From NCBI RefSeq assembly GCF_029632765.1, contig NZ_CP121247.1:1178001-1242000 (forward strand): a stretch of DNA of 64,000 nt. Direction: 5' to 3'. Every line of letters starts with the position of its first letter. The first letter of the stretch is position 1. Source of the DNA: Arcanobacterium wilhelmae (GTDB lineage Bacteria > Actinomycetota > Actinomycetes > Actinomycetales > Actinomycetaceae). The notes beneath the pieces were generated by a model. That model did no database searches. It was not told where the DNA came from and saw only the letters and a program-made list of their open reading frames with translations. Shown piece by piece: positions 24,726 through 34,434 of the stretch. Made by a program: the position numbers and the translations under genes.

Positions 24726-26177
24726 GTGGAGTTACAACGAAGCCTGTCGAATCGTCACGTCCAGCTGATTGCCATCGGCGGCGCGATCGGAACCGGCCTG
24801 TTCATGGGCTCAGGTAAAACCATCTCAACCGCCGGTCCGTCCGTATTACTGGTTTACGCGATCATCGGGTTCGTGTTGTTCTTCATCATGCGAGCCATGG
24901 GCGAACTCTTGCTCTCCCGGGGCGGCTACCATACTTTTTCCGATTTCATCGCCGATATTCTCGGACCCACCGCTGGCTTCGTGGTGGGCTGGACGTACTG
25001 GCTATGCTGGATTGTCACTGCTACCGCAGAGGTGATCGCCGTTGCCGGCTACACGCAGTTTTGGTGGCCGAACCTGCCGCTGTGGATCCCTGCACTCATC
25101 ATGGTGGGGATGATCTTTCTCCTGAACTCCCTCACTGTGAAGGCCTTTGGCGAAACCGAGTTTTGGTTCTCACTGGTGAAGATTGTGGCGATCATTGCGC
25201 TGATCATCTTGGGCTTCGCACTCGCGTTTTCTCACTTCACCTCCCCCAGCGGTATCCAGGCCGGGCTGTCGAACCTGTGGCTCGATTCGAAGGGGAACGT
25301 CGATATTTTCCCGCACGGAGCGAGCGGCTTCTTCGGCGGCTTCCAGCTCGCGATCTTCTCGTTTATCGGCATTGAGCTGGTAGGCACGACGGCGGGCGAG
25401 GCGAAAGACCCTGAGGTCACCTTACCCAAGGCGATCAACTCGATCCCGGTGCGCATCTTGTTGTTCTATGTTCTCGCGCTCGGCGCGATCATGATGGTCA
25501 CGCCGTGGAATGAGGTCGATCCCCAGCTCTCCCCCTTTGTCAATCTCTTCTCGCTGGTGGGTATTACCACGGCGGCGTCCGTGGTGAACTTCGTTGTGAT
25601 CACTTCCGCCGCTTCGTCCTGTAACTCGGGCGTCTATTCAACTTCGCGCATGGCGTACTCTCTGGCGCGTAACGGCCAAGCTCCCGCAGGGCTCGCAGAT
25701 CTTTCCGGTCGCTATATCCCGGAAAAATCACTGATGATCTCGTGCGCAATTCTTTTGACTTCGATCCCGCTGATGGCCACCGGCGGCACGATTATGGACG
25801 TGTTCACCATGGTCACGTCCGTCTCTTCTCTGCTGTTCATCTTCGTGTGGGTGATGATCGTGTGGTCCTACCTGGTCTACCGTGTTCGGCGCCCGGCCGA
25901 GCATGCCTCGTCGTCGTTTACCCTGCCAGGCGGGCGTGTGAGCGCCTGGAGCGTGCTCATCTTCGTCGCATTCCTCCTCGTTATCCTCGCGCAAGACAAA
26001 CTCACGCTGTGGGCATTGATCTTCTCCCTCGTCTGGATCGGCGCAATCTGGGGCGTTGCAACGCTCGTCATGCGCTCCGGCGTCGGCGCGGCGGTGCTTG
26101 CCAAGCATCATGAGAAAGTGGCCGCTGAAAAGGAAACCGCGGCTGCATATCGTGCAACTCTCGCCCACAATAAGTAA
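24726..26177 (+). CDS. cycA: Amino acid permease, CycA-like (D-serine/D-alanine/glycine)
   Basis: 483 residues from a GTG at 24726 with AAGGAG upstream. About twelve helices. The N-terminal RSLSNRHVQLIAIGGAIGTGLFMGSGKTI and the GGYHTFSDFIADILGPTAGFVVGWTYW stretch match the APC-family CycA group closely. It takes up D-alanine, D-serine and glycine by proton symport; the exact range here is inferred. It sits 43 bp after the crcB pair and ends at a strong terminator. Confidence 0.9.
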   Translation: MELQRSLSNRHVQLIAIGGAIGTGLFMGSGKTISTAGPSVLLVYAIIGFVLFFIMRAMGELLLSRGGYHTFSDFIADILGPTAGFVVGWTYWLCWIVTATAEVIAVAGYTQFWWPNLPLWIPALIMVGMIFLLNSLTVKAFGETEFWFSLVKIVAIIALIILGFALAFSHFTSPSGIQAGLSNLWLDSKGNVDIFPHGASGFFGGFQLAIFSFIGIELVGTTAGEAKDPEVTLPKAINSIPVRILLFYVLALGAIMMVTPWNEVDPQLSPFVNLFSLVGITTAASVVNFVVITSAASSCNSGVYSTSRMAYSLARNGQAPAGLADLSGRYIPEKSLMISCAILLTSIPLMATGGTIMDVFTMVTSVSSLLFIFVWVMIVWSYLVYRVRRPAEHASSSFTLPGGRVSAWSVLIFVAFLLVILAQDKLTLWALIFSLVWIGAIWGVATLVMRSGVGAAVLAKHHEKVAAEKETAAAYRATLAHNK

Positions 26178-26203
26178 TCGGTGGGCACAGACCGCAACAG
26201 GCC

Positions 26204-26243
26204 AAAAAGGTTGGGTTGGCAAATGCCAACCCAACCTTTTTCG
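26204..26243. terminator. Terminator after cycA and next to tRNA-Val
   Basis: A perfect 17-bp stem (AAAAAGGTTGGGTTGGC, AAAT loop, complement) ends in a T-run on plus and also has a T-run on minus, where it follows the tRNA-Val 3' end by 1-3 nt. Confidence 0.93.
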
Positions 26244-26316
26244 TGGACCCTACCGGGCTCGAACCGATGACCTACGCGGTGTAAACGCGTTGCTCTACCA
26301 ACTGAGCTAAGAGTCC
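26244..26316 (-). tRNA. tRNA-Val (anticodon TAC)
   Basis: A 73-nt cloverleaf on minus. The acceptor GGACTCT pairs with AGGGTCC, the D-arm is TAGCTCAGTTGGTAGAGCA, and the anticodon stem ACGCG/CGCGT holds loop TTTACAC (anticodon TAC). The T-loop is GGTTCGAGCC. CCA is not encoded. Confidence 0.96.
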
Positions 26317-26444
26317 GTGAACGAGTTTACGGGACTCACACAATTCGCGGTAGCCGGGGCAGAAAAAGTGACCTATCTGGCTCACTCCTCCACTGGCGTC
26401 GGCAGTCAAAACGACACCTCGGCGCGTTCTGCACTCAAGCGAGC

Positions 26445-26849
26445 TCACTTCCCGCGAGCAGAAATCCGATAGAGCATCCATTCAGATTCAAGGCCAAGCG
26501 GAGAGGTGACATTCATGCCCGCGCTGCGCGCCGCCTCATCAACGTCAGTAGCATTCACGTGCCCACTGACGCCACGAGCCGGAATCGCCAACCAGATGAT
26601 CGAGGCACCCTCGAGGGAAGCGGCGCAATCGACGAGATAGTCGGTCAGATCGTCCGTATCGCCATCCTCACTGCGCCACCATGCCAAAACCGAATCCGCA
26701 ACGCCCGTGTAATCCTCATCCTCCATCTGCGAGCCAATGGCATCCTCAATGGAATCACGAAGATCGAAATCGACATCCTCGTCGTAACCAAACTCCTGAA
26801 CAATCACACCCGACGCAAAACCCAAATCGAGTGCAGTGGTTGCTGACAC
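26445..26849 (-). CDS. DUF3052 family protein
   Basis: 134 residues. The GTG at 26849 is preferred because GGAAGG lies 9 nt upstream, whereas the in-frame ATG at 26858 abuts that site. The acidic sequence ALDLGFASGVIVQEFGYDED followed by a Rossmann-like region (LVDCAASLEGASIIWLAIPARG) is typical of the actinobacterial DUF3052 family. It is divergent from aceE, the same arrangement as Rv2239c/Rv2241 in mycobacteria (from memory). Function is unknown; the 274-bp gap to aceE should hold both promoters. Confidence 0.88.
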   Translation of the reverse strand: MSATTALDLGFASGVIVQEFGYDEDVDFDLRDSIEDAIGSQMEDEDYTGVADSVLAWWRSEDGDTDDLTDYLVDCAASLEGASIIWLAIPARGVSGHVNATDVDEAARSAGMNVTSPLGLESEWMLYRISARGK

Positions 26850-27123
26850 GCTCGTCATCCTTCCAGTACTAAACGGACACCTCATTTTAAATACTCCGAA
26901 AGGATTCGTGCGAGGTGAACCGAAAAATCCCCCTCGAACGCGCTGGTGCGACAGTGTAAGCCGCGCCCCGGCGCAGGGCCTGAAGTCCCGCATTAAGTGA
27001 CCCTTATCCCACAACGATTTACGCAATTAGGTGGGGCTTAAGGCCTGGAAACGGTACATTAGATACCAGTGCACCGGGGCACGCGTCCGGGTGCGACGGC
27101 AAGAAAACACAAGGGAGATAAAC

Positions 27124-29862
27124 GTGAGTGAATCATTGGACAGGCCAACCATTGATGGCCTCCTCAACCAGGTTCCCGATTCCGATCGCGAGGAGACCCG
27201 CGAATGGCTGGAGTCTCTGGATGGGCTGATCGACGCCAACGGCGGTGAGCGAGCAAGCTTCATTCTCAACGAACTGAAGGCACGCGCGGCTTCGCGCGGA
27301 GTTTCCACCACCGAGAGCTTTTCCACCCCGTACGTCAACACCATCCCCGTTGAGGACGAGCCAGAGTACCCCGGCAACGAAGAACTCGAGCGCCAGTTCC
27401 GCACGTGGACCCGGTGGAACGCGGCTGTCATGGTGACCCGCCAGCAGCGCGATCCAATCCACGTCGGAGGCCACATTTCGTCCTTCGCGGCTCAAGCCAC
27501 CCTTTACGACGTCGGACTGAACCATTTCTTCCGCGGTAAGGACGCCGAGGATGGCGGCGATCAGATTTTCTGGCAGGGCCATTCCTCGCCAGGTAACTAC
27601 TCGCGCGCATTCGTTGAGGGCCGCCTGTCTGAGGCTGATCTCGATTCGTTCCGTCAGCAGGCCTCGCGCTTCTCGGGCGGCCGTGGCATGCCGTCATACC
27701 CTCACCCGCGCCAGATGGACGACTTCTGGGAGTTCCCCACCGTCTCGCTCGGCCTGGGCCCGATTTCGGCGATCTACCAGGCGTGGTTCAACCGCTACAT
27801 GCTTGAGCGCGGCATCAAGGACACCTCGAAGCAGCACGTGTGGGCGTTCATGGGCGATGGTGAGATGGACGAGCCCGAATCTCGAGGCCTGATCCACTTC
27901 GCTTCGTACCAGAAGCTCAACAACTTGACCTTCGTCATTTCCGCAAACCTTCAGCGCCTCGACGGCCCGGTGCGCGGCAATGGCAAGATTGTCCAGGAAC
28001 TGGAGGCCGAATTCCGCGGCGCCGGTTGGAACGTCATCAAGGTTCTGTGGGGCCGTGAGTGGGATGAGCTGTTCGCCAAGGATAAGGACGGCGCCCTCAC
28101 CTCCCTCATGGACAACACCCTCGACGGCGATTTCCAGACGTATTCAGCAAACGACGGCGGCTACTTCCGTGAGAACTTCTTCGGACGCGATCCGCGCACG
28201 AAGGCTCTCGTTTCTGGCCTGAGCGACGATCAGATCTTCGGTCTGCGCCGCGGCGGCCACGATTCTAAGAAGATCTACGCCGCATACAAGCGTGCGATGG
28301 AATCCACTGATAAGCCCACTGTGATCATCGCTCAGACAGTCAAGGGCTACGAGCTCGGCTCGAACTTCACAGCTCGTAACGGCACGCACCAGATGAAGAA
28401 GCTCAACGCGATGGATCTGCATGGCCTTCGCGAGACCCTCGGCCTGACAGACATCCCGGAGTCGGCTCTCGAGGATCCGTTCAACGCTCCGTACTACACC
28501 CCCGATCACAATTCGGAGGCATGGAAGTACGTCATGGATCGCCGCGCAGCTCTGGGTGGTCCGCTCCCGAAGCGCGCCGCTCTGGTCGGTGGCGTCGAGC
28601 TTCCCGATGCAAAGCACTATGACGTGTTGAAGAAGGGCTCCGGCAAGCAGGAAGTCGCCACCACGATGGCGTTCGTCCGCCTGCTCAAGGAGCTGATGCG
28701 AGACAAGAAGTTCGGCCACCGTTTCGTGCCGATCATTCCTGACGAGGCACGTACCTTCGGTATGGAGGCAATGTTCCCTACCGCGAAGATCTTTAACACC
28801 CTTGGCCAGGAGTACACGGCCGTGGATCACGACATGTTGCTCTCCTACAAGGAGTCCACTAAGGGTCAGATCATGCACACGGGCATCACAGAGGCTGGCT
28901 CGGTTGCCGCCTTCCAGGCCGCGGGCACGTCGTACTCCACACATCAGTACCCGATGGTTCCGGTGTACATCTTCTACTCGATGTTCGGTTTCCAGCGCAC
29001 AGGCGATCAGTTCTGGGCCGCCGGCGATCAGCTCACTCGCGGATTCATTCTCGGTGCAACCGCCGGCCGTACCACCCTCACGGGTGAGGGCTTGCAGCAC
29101 ATGGACGGCAACTCGCAGGTGCTTGCCTCGACGAACAAGGCGATGGTCTCCTACGATCCTGCATACGCTTACGAAATCCGCCACATTGTCAAGGACGGCA
29201 TCGAGCGCATGTACGGCGACGGCAGCGATGGCCGCGATCAGAACGTCATGTACTACCTGACGGTGTACAACGAGCCGATCCACCAGCCGGCTGAGCCGGA
29301 GGATGTGGACGTTGAGGGCATCCTGCGCGGCATCCACAAGATCGATTCGGCCGAGGGCAATGGCCCGCGCGTGAACCTCCTTGCCTCGGGCGTTGGCGTT
29401 CCGTGGGCGCGCGAAGCTCGCGAGTGGCTGAAGAACGACTGGGGCGTGGACGCGAACGTCTTCTCCGTGACGTCGTGGTACGAGCTGCGCCGTGATGGCC
29501 TTGAGGCCGACGAGCACAACTTCCTTCACCCGGAGGAAGAGCCGCGCGAGGCGTACGTGCATGCGAAGCTCAAGGGCGAAACCGGTCCGTTCATCGCGAC
29601 GTCCGATTTCGACAAGCAGACGCAGGATTCGATCCGCCCGTGGATGCCTGGCGATTACTACGTGCTGGGCGCCGATGGCTTCGGTATTTCGGATATGCGC
29701 CGCGCAGCTCGCCGCCACTTCTTCATCGATTCCGCCTCGATGGTAGTCCGTGCACTCCAGGCGCTGGCCGATCGCGGCGAGATCGATCGCAGCAAGGTCG
29801 GCGAAGCAATCGCGAAGTACGATCTGTTCAACCCGCAGGCAGGTACCTCTGGCAAGGAGTGA
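27124..29862 (+). CDS. aceE: Pyruvate dehydrogenase E1 component, homodimeric type
   Basis: 912 residues from a GTG at 27124 (AAGGGAGATAAAC upstream). The thiamine diphosphate motif reads FMGDGEMDEPESRG (GDG...), and the N-terminal half keeps HVGGHISSFAA and QGHSSPGNYSRAF. The pyrimidine domain has MHTGITEAGSVAAFQAAGTSY. It decarboxylates pyruvate and passes the acetyl group to E2. E2 and E3 lie at 6.2-9.3 kb. A terminator follows the stop codon. Confidence 0.97.
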   Translation: MSESLDRPTIDGLLNQVPDSDREETREWLESLDGLIDANGGERASFILNELKARAASRGVSTTESFSTPYVNTIPVEDEPEYPGNEELERQFRTWTRWNAAVMVTRQQRDPIHVGGHISSFAAQATLYDVGLNHFFRGKDAEDGGDQIFWQGHSSPGNYSRAFVEGRLSEADLDSFRQQASRFSGGRGMPSYPHPRQMDDFWEFPTVSLGLGPISAIYQAWFNRYMLERGIKDTSKQHVWAFMGDGEMDEPESRGLIHFASYQKLNNLTFVISANLQRLDGPVRGNGKIVQELEAEFRGAGWNVIKVLWGREWDELFAKDKDGALTSLMDNTLDGDFQTYSANDGGYFRENFFGRDPRTKALVSGLSDDQIFGLRRGGHDSKKIYAAYKRAMESTDKPTVIIAQTVKGYELGSNFTARNGTHQMKKLNAMDLHGLRETLGLTDIPESALEDPFNAPYYTPDHNSEAWKYVMDRRAALGGPLPKRAALVGGVELPDAKHYDVLKKGSGKQEVATTMAFVRLLKELMRDKKFGHRFVPIIPDEARTFGMEAMFPTAKIFNTLGQEYTAVDHDMLLSYKESTKGQIMHTGITEAGSVAAFQAAGTSYSTHQYPMVPVYIFYSMFGFQRTGDQFWAAGDQLTRGFILGATAGRTTLTGEGLQHMDGNSQVLASTNKAMVSYDPAYAYEIRHIVKDGIERMYGDGSDGRDQNVMYYLTVYNEPIHQPAEPEDVDVEGILRGIHKIDSAEGNGPRVNLLASGVGVPWAREAREWLKNDWGVDANVFSVTSWYELRRDGLEADEHNFLHPEEEPREAYVHAKLKGETGPFIATSDFDKQTQDSIRPWMPGDYYVLGADGFGISDMRRAARRHFFIDSASMVVRALQALADRGEIDRSKVGEAIAKYDLFNPQAGTSGKE

Positions 29863-29877
29863 TCGTCTGACTCGTTG

Positions 29878-29924
29878 AATGTGTGGTCGGGGCTGGATTT
29901 TCCGGTCCCGACCACACATTTTTC
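29878..29924 (+). terminator. Rho-independent terminator of aceE
   Basis: A 15-bp stem (AATGTGTGGTCGGG type) with a 14-nt loop, followed by TTTTT, 16 nt after the aceE stop. Confidence 0.9.
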
Positions 29925-29969
29925 GTTGCACGGCACTTGGTGGAGGTTCAATGAGATTGTTCGCTTTCG

Positions 29970-29981
29970 TCAAAATTTTGA
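29970..29981. promoter_or_regulatory. Perfect AT-rich palindrome before the ABC exporter genes
   Basis: TCAAAATTTTGA, a perfect 12-bp palindrome 72 bp upstream of the first exporter gene. Its position suits an operator, but no regulator gene adjoins. Confidence 0.4.
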
Positions 29982-30052
29982 TTACATCTAGTGCCGAAAG
30001 TGTCGCGCCGGGAGTAGTCTTTACCGGAATAACTTTCGTGAATTGAGGAAAC

Positions 30053-31825
30053 GTGACTCTAGTGAGGATTACGCGGCGCTTTTTGGACGGCCGCATGCAC
30101 CTCGTAGCGGCGATCGCGGCGCTGCAGCTCGTACAGATCCTGTTCAGCTTGTGGCTACCGTCGATCAACGCCACGATTATTGACGACGGCGTACTCACCG
30201 GCAATACGTCGCTGATTTGGGCTCAGGGCTCCCTCATGCTTGTGATTTCGCTGTTGCAAATCACGGCAATGGCAGGTGCGATCTATTTGGGCTCGAAAAC
30301 TGCAATGTCATTCGGGCGAGAACTTCGCCGAGGCGTCTTCTCCCACGTTCAGTCGTTCTCCGCCACAGACGCCCACCGTTACGGTGCTCCGTCGCTGATC
30401 ACGCGCGCCACGAATGACATTCAGCAGATCCAGATGGTCATCCTTTTGACTTTTACGATCATGGTGATGGCCCCGATCATGGGCGTCGGCGGCGTGGTCA
30501 TGGCTGTGCGGCAAGATGCGAAACTGGCATGGGTACTCGCAATCGCAGTGCCAGTCCTCTTCGCGATTATCGGCACAGTGATGTACAACCTTATTCCCAC
30601 CTACAAGGTACTTCAGGAGCGTATCGACGCGATCAACACACGCCTGCGCGAGCAGCTCACCGGTGTGCGTGTGATCCGCGCGTTCGTGCGCCAGCGTTCC
30701 GAGCGCACCAAATTCGAACAGGCCAACAGCGAACTGCGCTCCACCTGGCTGAAAATCGGCTTGCTCTGGGCTGTGCTGATCCCAGCGTCGCAGCTTGTGG
30801 TGGGCTTGAGCTCGATCGCCGTGGTCTGGTTCGGAGGTCACCGGATCGCGGACGGGCAGATGCAGATCGGCTCGCTGACCGCCTACATTTCGTATCTGAT
30901 GATGATCCTCATGTCGGTGATGATGAGCGGCATGATGGCGATGCTCCTCCCGCGCGGCGAGGTTTCTGCAAAGCGCGTCAGTGAGATCCTGGAAACCACG
31001 CCGTCGATCGCGGCACCCACCACCCCCACCCGCCTGCCGACCGAACCGCTCACGTTCGAGTTCGACCATGTGTCACTCCAGTATCCGGGCGCATCGGCGC
31101 CCGTCTTCCACGATGTCTCGCTCGCCGTCTCCCCCGGCAAAACGCTCGGGATCATCGGCTCAACAGGCTCGGGAAAAACGTCGCTGCTGCGGCTCTTCCC
31201 TCGCCTGATCGACGTCACGGCCGGCGAGGTCCGCGCAGGCGGGATTCCCGTCCGTGAGCTGGACCCAGCTGAGCTCCGTAGCCGTATCGCAGTCATTCCA
31301 CAGAAGGCATTCCTCTTCACGGGAACTGTTGCGTCAAACGTTGCGGGCCATGTCCGCGCCGGCGGGGCTTACGACGCCGAACGCGTCACGACTGCGTTGA
31401 AAGCGGCGGATGCGTGGGAGTTCGTCTCCAAGCTCGACGACGGGCTCGACGCGAAGGTTGAATCGGGTGGCAAGAACTTTTCCGGTGGCCAGCGCCAACG
31501 CCTGACGATTGCGCGAGCGATCTACAAGGCACTCCCGGGTGCTGATGGGCGGCCTGGCGCTGATCTGATTGTGTTCGATGATTCGTTCTCGGCACTCGAC
31601 TATGCCACCGATGCCCGCTTGCGCGCAGGACTTCCCCGCTACCTCGGCAACGTGGCAGTGGTGATCGTGGCGGCTCGCGTCTCCACCATCCGCCACGCGG
31701 ACGAGATTATCGTTCTCGACGACGGCGGCGTGGTTGGCCGCGGAACGCACGAGGAGCTCAATGCCACGTGCGGCGTGTACCAGGAGATCGTTGATTCGCA
31801 GATGAGCACTGAGGAGGCAGCATGA
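30053..31825 (+). CDS. ABC exporter half-transporter with degenerate catalytic site
   Basis: 590 residues from a GTG at 30053 (GAGGAA upstream). It has six membrane helices (residues 1-320) and a nucleotide-binding domain with Walker A GSTGSGKTS (about 369), signature FSGGQRQRL (about 476) and Walker B LIVFDDSFS (about 504). The residue after the Walker B aspartate is Asp instead of the catalytic Glu. The stop overlaps the start of the next half-transporter (ATGA), so the two form a heterodimer of the LmrCD/TM287-288 type. Substrate unknown; drug or lipid export is usual. Confidence 0.9.
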   Translation: MTLVRITRRFLDGRMHLVAAIAALQLVQILFSLWLPSINATIIDDGVLTGNTSLIWAQGSLMLVISLLQITAMAGAIYLGSKTAMSFGRELRRGVFSHVQSFSATDAHRYGAPSLITRATNDIQQIQMVILLTFTIMVMAPIMGVGGVVMAVRQDAKLAWVLAIAVPVLFAIIGTVMYNLIPTYKVLQERIDAINTRLREQLTGVRVIRAFVRQRSERTKFEQANSELRSTWLKIGLLWAVLIPASQLVVGLSSIAVVWFGGHRIADGQMQIGSLTAYISYLMMILMSVMMSGMMAMLLPRGEVSAKRVSEILETTPSIAAPTTPTRLPTEPLTFEFDHVSLQYPGASAPVFHDVSLAVSPGKTLGIIGSTGSGKTSLLRLFPRLIDVTAGEVRAGGIPVRELDPAELRSRIAVIPQKAFLFTGTVASNVAGHVRAGGAYDAERVTTALKAADAWEFVSKLDDGLDAKVESGGKNFSGGQRQRLTIARAIYKALPGADGRPGADLIVFDDSFSALDYATDARLRAGLPRYLGNVAVVIVAARVSTIRHADEIIVLDDGGVVGRGTHEELNATCGVYQEIVDSQMSTEEAA

Positions 31826-33636
31826 GAGGCGGACGTGGAGCGGCGGCTCCGGATGCGAAGGCTCGCGACGCCGTCGGCGCCCTCAAGCGCCTCGCTCGCA
31901 TGCTCGGAAACGAAAAACTGCGTATCATCGCGCTCTCGATTCTCGTTCTTCTTTCGGTGATCGGCCAAGTGGCCGCCCCAGTGATACTTGGGCGCGGCAC
32001 GGATATCGTGGTGGACGGGATGAAAGCCGGGAGCGTGGATTTCGGCGCGCTGGGCTACACGCTCTCGCTGGTGGCAGCGCTGTACGCTTTCTCAGCCATG
32101 ACGAACTTCGTGGGAGGCGCGCTGATTCGCGTGACGATCCAGAACATGGGCAAGCGTCTGCGTGCAGCGGCTCAAGAGAAGATCGATCGGCTTTCGCTGA
32201 AGTGGATCGACGGCCAACAGCGCGGCGATCTGCTCTCGCGAGTCACGAACGACATCGACAACATCACCCAGACGTTGATGCAGACGTTCAACAACCTGCT
32301 CTCCTCGATCTTCACGTTGATCGGGATTCTGGCGATCATGTTTTCGCTCTCGTGGTCGCTCTCACTGGCAGCCCTCGCTGTGTATCCGCTCGGCATGGTC
32401 GCCACGATCGTCATCATTAAGCGGGCGAAGCCTCAGTTCACCAAGCAGTGGCACACCATGGGCGATGTGTCGGCAATCGTCGAGGAATCTTTCACGGGCG
32501 CAGACGTCGTCACCTCTTTCAACCTGCAGGAGCAGTTCGAGGAGGTGTTTGCCGAGTCGAACGAGAAGCTGTTCCAGGCGAGCTTCCGCGGCCAAGCGCT
32601 CTCCCAGCTTACGCAGCCAGTAATGGGCTTCGTCTCCAACCTGTCGTTCGTCGTCGTCGCCGTGTATGGAGGTTTCCAGGTGCTCACGGGCCAGGTGACC
32701 ATCGGCGGAATCCAGGCGCTCATCCAGTACACGCGCCAGTTGAACCAGCCGGTGGCGCAGGTGGCGTCGATGGCGAACCTGTTGCAGTCGGGCGCGGCAT
32801 CCGGGGAGCGCATCTTCGACTTCCTCGATACGCCCGAGATGGAGGCCGACGCCGACACGACGTACGCCGACGTCGTCTCGGAGGAATCACGCAAGGGCGA
32901 GATCGCCTTCCGCGACGTCCACTTCGGCTACGAGCCAGGAAAGCCCGTGATTCGCGGGCTGAACCTCGAGGTTCACCCTGGCCAGCAGGTGGCGATCGTC
33001 GGGCCGACGGGCGCCGGGAAGACAACCATGGTGAACCTCCTGATGCGCTTCTACGAGATCGAATCGGGCGAGATCACGATCGACGGCGTCTCCACGCGCG
33101 AGTTTTCGAAAGATTCGCTGCGCGAACGGATCGGTATGGTTTTGCAAGATACGTGGCTGTTCGAGGGAACGATTGAGGAAAACATTGCCTACGGGCGCGA
33201 GGGCGCTACCCACGCCGACGTCGTCGCCGCGGCTCGCGCAACCGGCGTCGACCGCCTCGTCGCGCAGCTCCCGGACGGCTACGACACCCGCATCGACGAC
33301 GAGGGGAACAATATTTCCGCCGGCGAGAAGCAGCTGATTACGATCGCCCGCGCCTATATTTCCGATCCGTCGGTACTGATCCTGGACGAGGCGACCTCAA
33401 GCGTCGATACGCGCACCGAGATGCTCGTCCAGAAGGCGATGAACGAGCTACGCGTGGGGCGGACATCGTTCGTGATCGCGCATCGCCTCTCGACGATCCG
33501 CGATGCGGATATGATCATCGTGATGGTCGACGGCGACGTGGTGGAAATGGGCGACCACGAGGCTCTGTTGGAGGCCAGGGGTGCCTACTACGATCTCTAC
33601 CAGTCCCAGTTCTCCGGGCCCGCAGACAGCGAATAA
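31822..33636 (+). CDS. ABC exporter half-transporter with canonical Walker B
   Basis: 604 residues. Six helices precede the nucleotide-binding domain: Walker A GPTGAGKTT (about 393), signature ISAGEKQ (about 497) and Walker B LILDEATSS (about 519) with the catalytic Glu. Its signature is the non-standard one, so it completes the degenerate ATP site with the partner's Walker motifs. The partner's FSGGQ completes the active site here. Such asymmetry is typical of heterodimeric exporters. A long hairpin follows the stop. Confidence 0.92.
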   Translation: MRGGRGAAAPDAKARDAVGALKRLARMLGNEKLRIIALSILVLLSVIGQVAAPVILGRGTDIVVDGMKAGSVDFGALGYTLSLVAALYAFSAMTNFVGGALIRVTIQNMGKRLRAAAQEKIDRLSLKWIDGQQRGDLLSRVTNDIDNITQTLMQTFNNLLSSIFTLIGILAIMFSLSWSLSLAALAVYPLGMVATIVIIKRAKPQFTKQWHTMGDVSAIVEESFTGADVVTSFNLQEQFEEVFAESNEKLFQASFRGQALSQLTQPVMGFVSNLSFVVVAVYGGFQVLTGQVTIGGIQALIQYTRQLNQPVAQVASMANLLQSGAASGERIFDFLDTPEMEADADTTYADVVSEESRKGEIAFRDVHFGYEPGKPVIRGLNLEVHPGQQVAIVGPTGAGKTTMVNLLMRFYEIESGEITIDGVSTREFSKDSLRERIGMVLQDTWLFEGTIEENIAYGREGATHADVVAAARATGVDRLVAQLPDGYDTRIDDEGNNISAGEKQLITIARAYISDPSVLILDEATSSVDTRTEMLVQKAMNELRVGRTSFVIAHRLSTIRDADMIIVMVDGDVVEMGDHEALLEARGAYYDLYQSQFSGPADSE

Positions 33637-33642
33637 TCGCAA

Positions 33643-33687
33643 CACGTGGCAGGAGCTGGGGCGCGATGCCCCAGCTCCTGCCACGTG
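33643..33687. terminator. Long hairpin after the ABC exporter operon
   Basis: A perfect 20-bp stem (CACGTGGCAGGAGCTGGGGC and its complement) around a GCGAT loop, with no T-run. It lies between converging transcription units. Confidence 0.75.
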
Positions 33688-33743
33688 AATATGCAAATGA
33701 ATGCGACACCTACCGACGCGAGGTGGCCCCGTCGTCGGGAAAC

Positions 33744-34370
33744 CTATGCTTCGACGAACATCGACAGATCGCCTGCGCCCTCGCGCGCGATCATCGCCTC
33801 GCCAGAGGATAGGTCGATCACCGACGTCGGCAGCGGTTCGTCAATCTCGCCGTCGATCACGAGATCCACGGCGTCACCCAGCTCGTCTTGTACGCGCCAT
33901 CCTTCGGTGAGGAGTTCGTCCTCGCCAGGCAGGATCAGCGTTGAGGAAATGAGCGCCTCGCCCATCGCCGCAAGGATCGTCTGCGTGACCTTGTGGTCAG
34001 GGATACGGGCACCAATCGTGGATTTCTTCGCGTTCAGCGAGACCTTCGGTACTTCCTTTGTTCCCTTGAAAATGAACGTGTACGGGCCGGGCGTAAGCGA
34101 CTTGACCAGACGGAAGAAACGGTTATCCACGATCACGAGGTTGCCGAGTTGGGCAAAATCGTGGCAGAGCAACGTGAAGTGGTGCTCCTCCCCCACGCCG
34201 CGGATCCGGCGAATACGCTCCAGGCCATCTTTGTTCCCCATTGTGGTGACCAGCGCGTAGCCGGAATCGGTGGGCATTGCCACCACGCCACCATCTCTCA
34301 GGCGATCAACCACCTTATCGACCAGGCGTTGCTGAGGATCTGTGGGGTGAATTTCTACTAGGCGCGACAT
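33744..34370 (-). CDS. YciO/Sua5/YrdC-family protein
   Basis: 208 residues from the ATG at 34370 (AAGGAGAGCA upstream); the open frame upstream is non-native. The fold is marked by GGVVAMPTDSGYAL and the K-R/SxxR-type substrate residues, with GPYTFIFKG and STLILP further on. Length and sequence fit the YciO subgroup, whose members bind RNA or nucleotides; the full Sua5 C-terminal domain is missing. A threonylcarbamoyl-AMP synthase role is possible, but YciO is the better fit. It is divergent from the acyl-carrier-like gene. Confidence 0.85.
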   Translation of the reverse strand: MSRLVEIHPTDPQQRLVDKVVDRLRDGGVVAMPTDSGYALVTTMGNKDGLERIRRIRGVGEEHHFTLLCHDFAQLGNLVIVDNRFFRLVKSLTPGPYTFIFKGTKEVPKVSLNAKKSTIGARIPDHKVTQTILAAMGEALISSTLILPGEDELLTEGWRVQDELGDAVDLVIDGEIDEPLPTSVIDLSSGEAMIAREGAGDLSMFVEA

Positions 34371-34434
34371 TGCTCTCCTTCCATCGGATAACCCCCACAC
34401 TACCCGCGTAAGGTTCTCGCGTACAATAAAAGCC

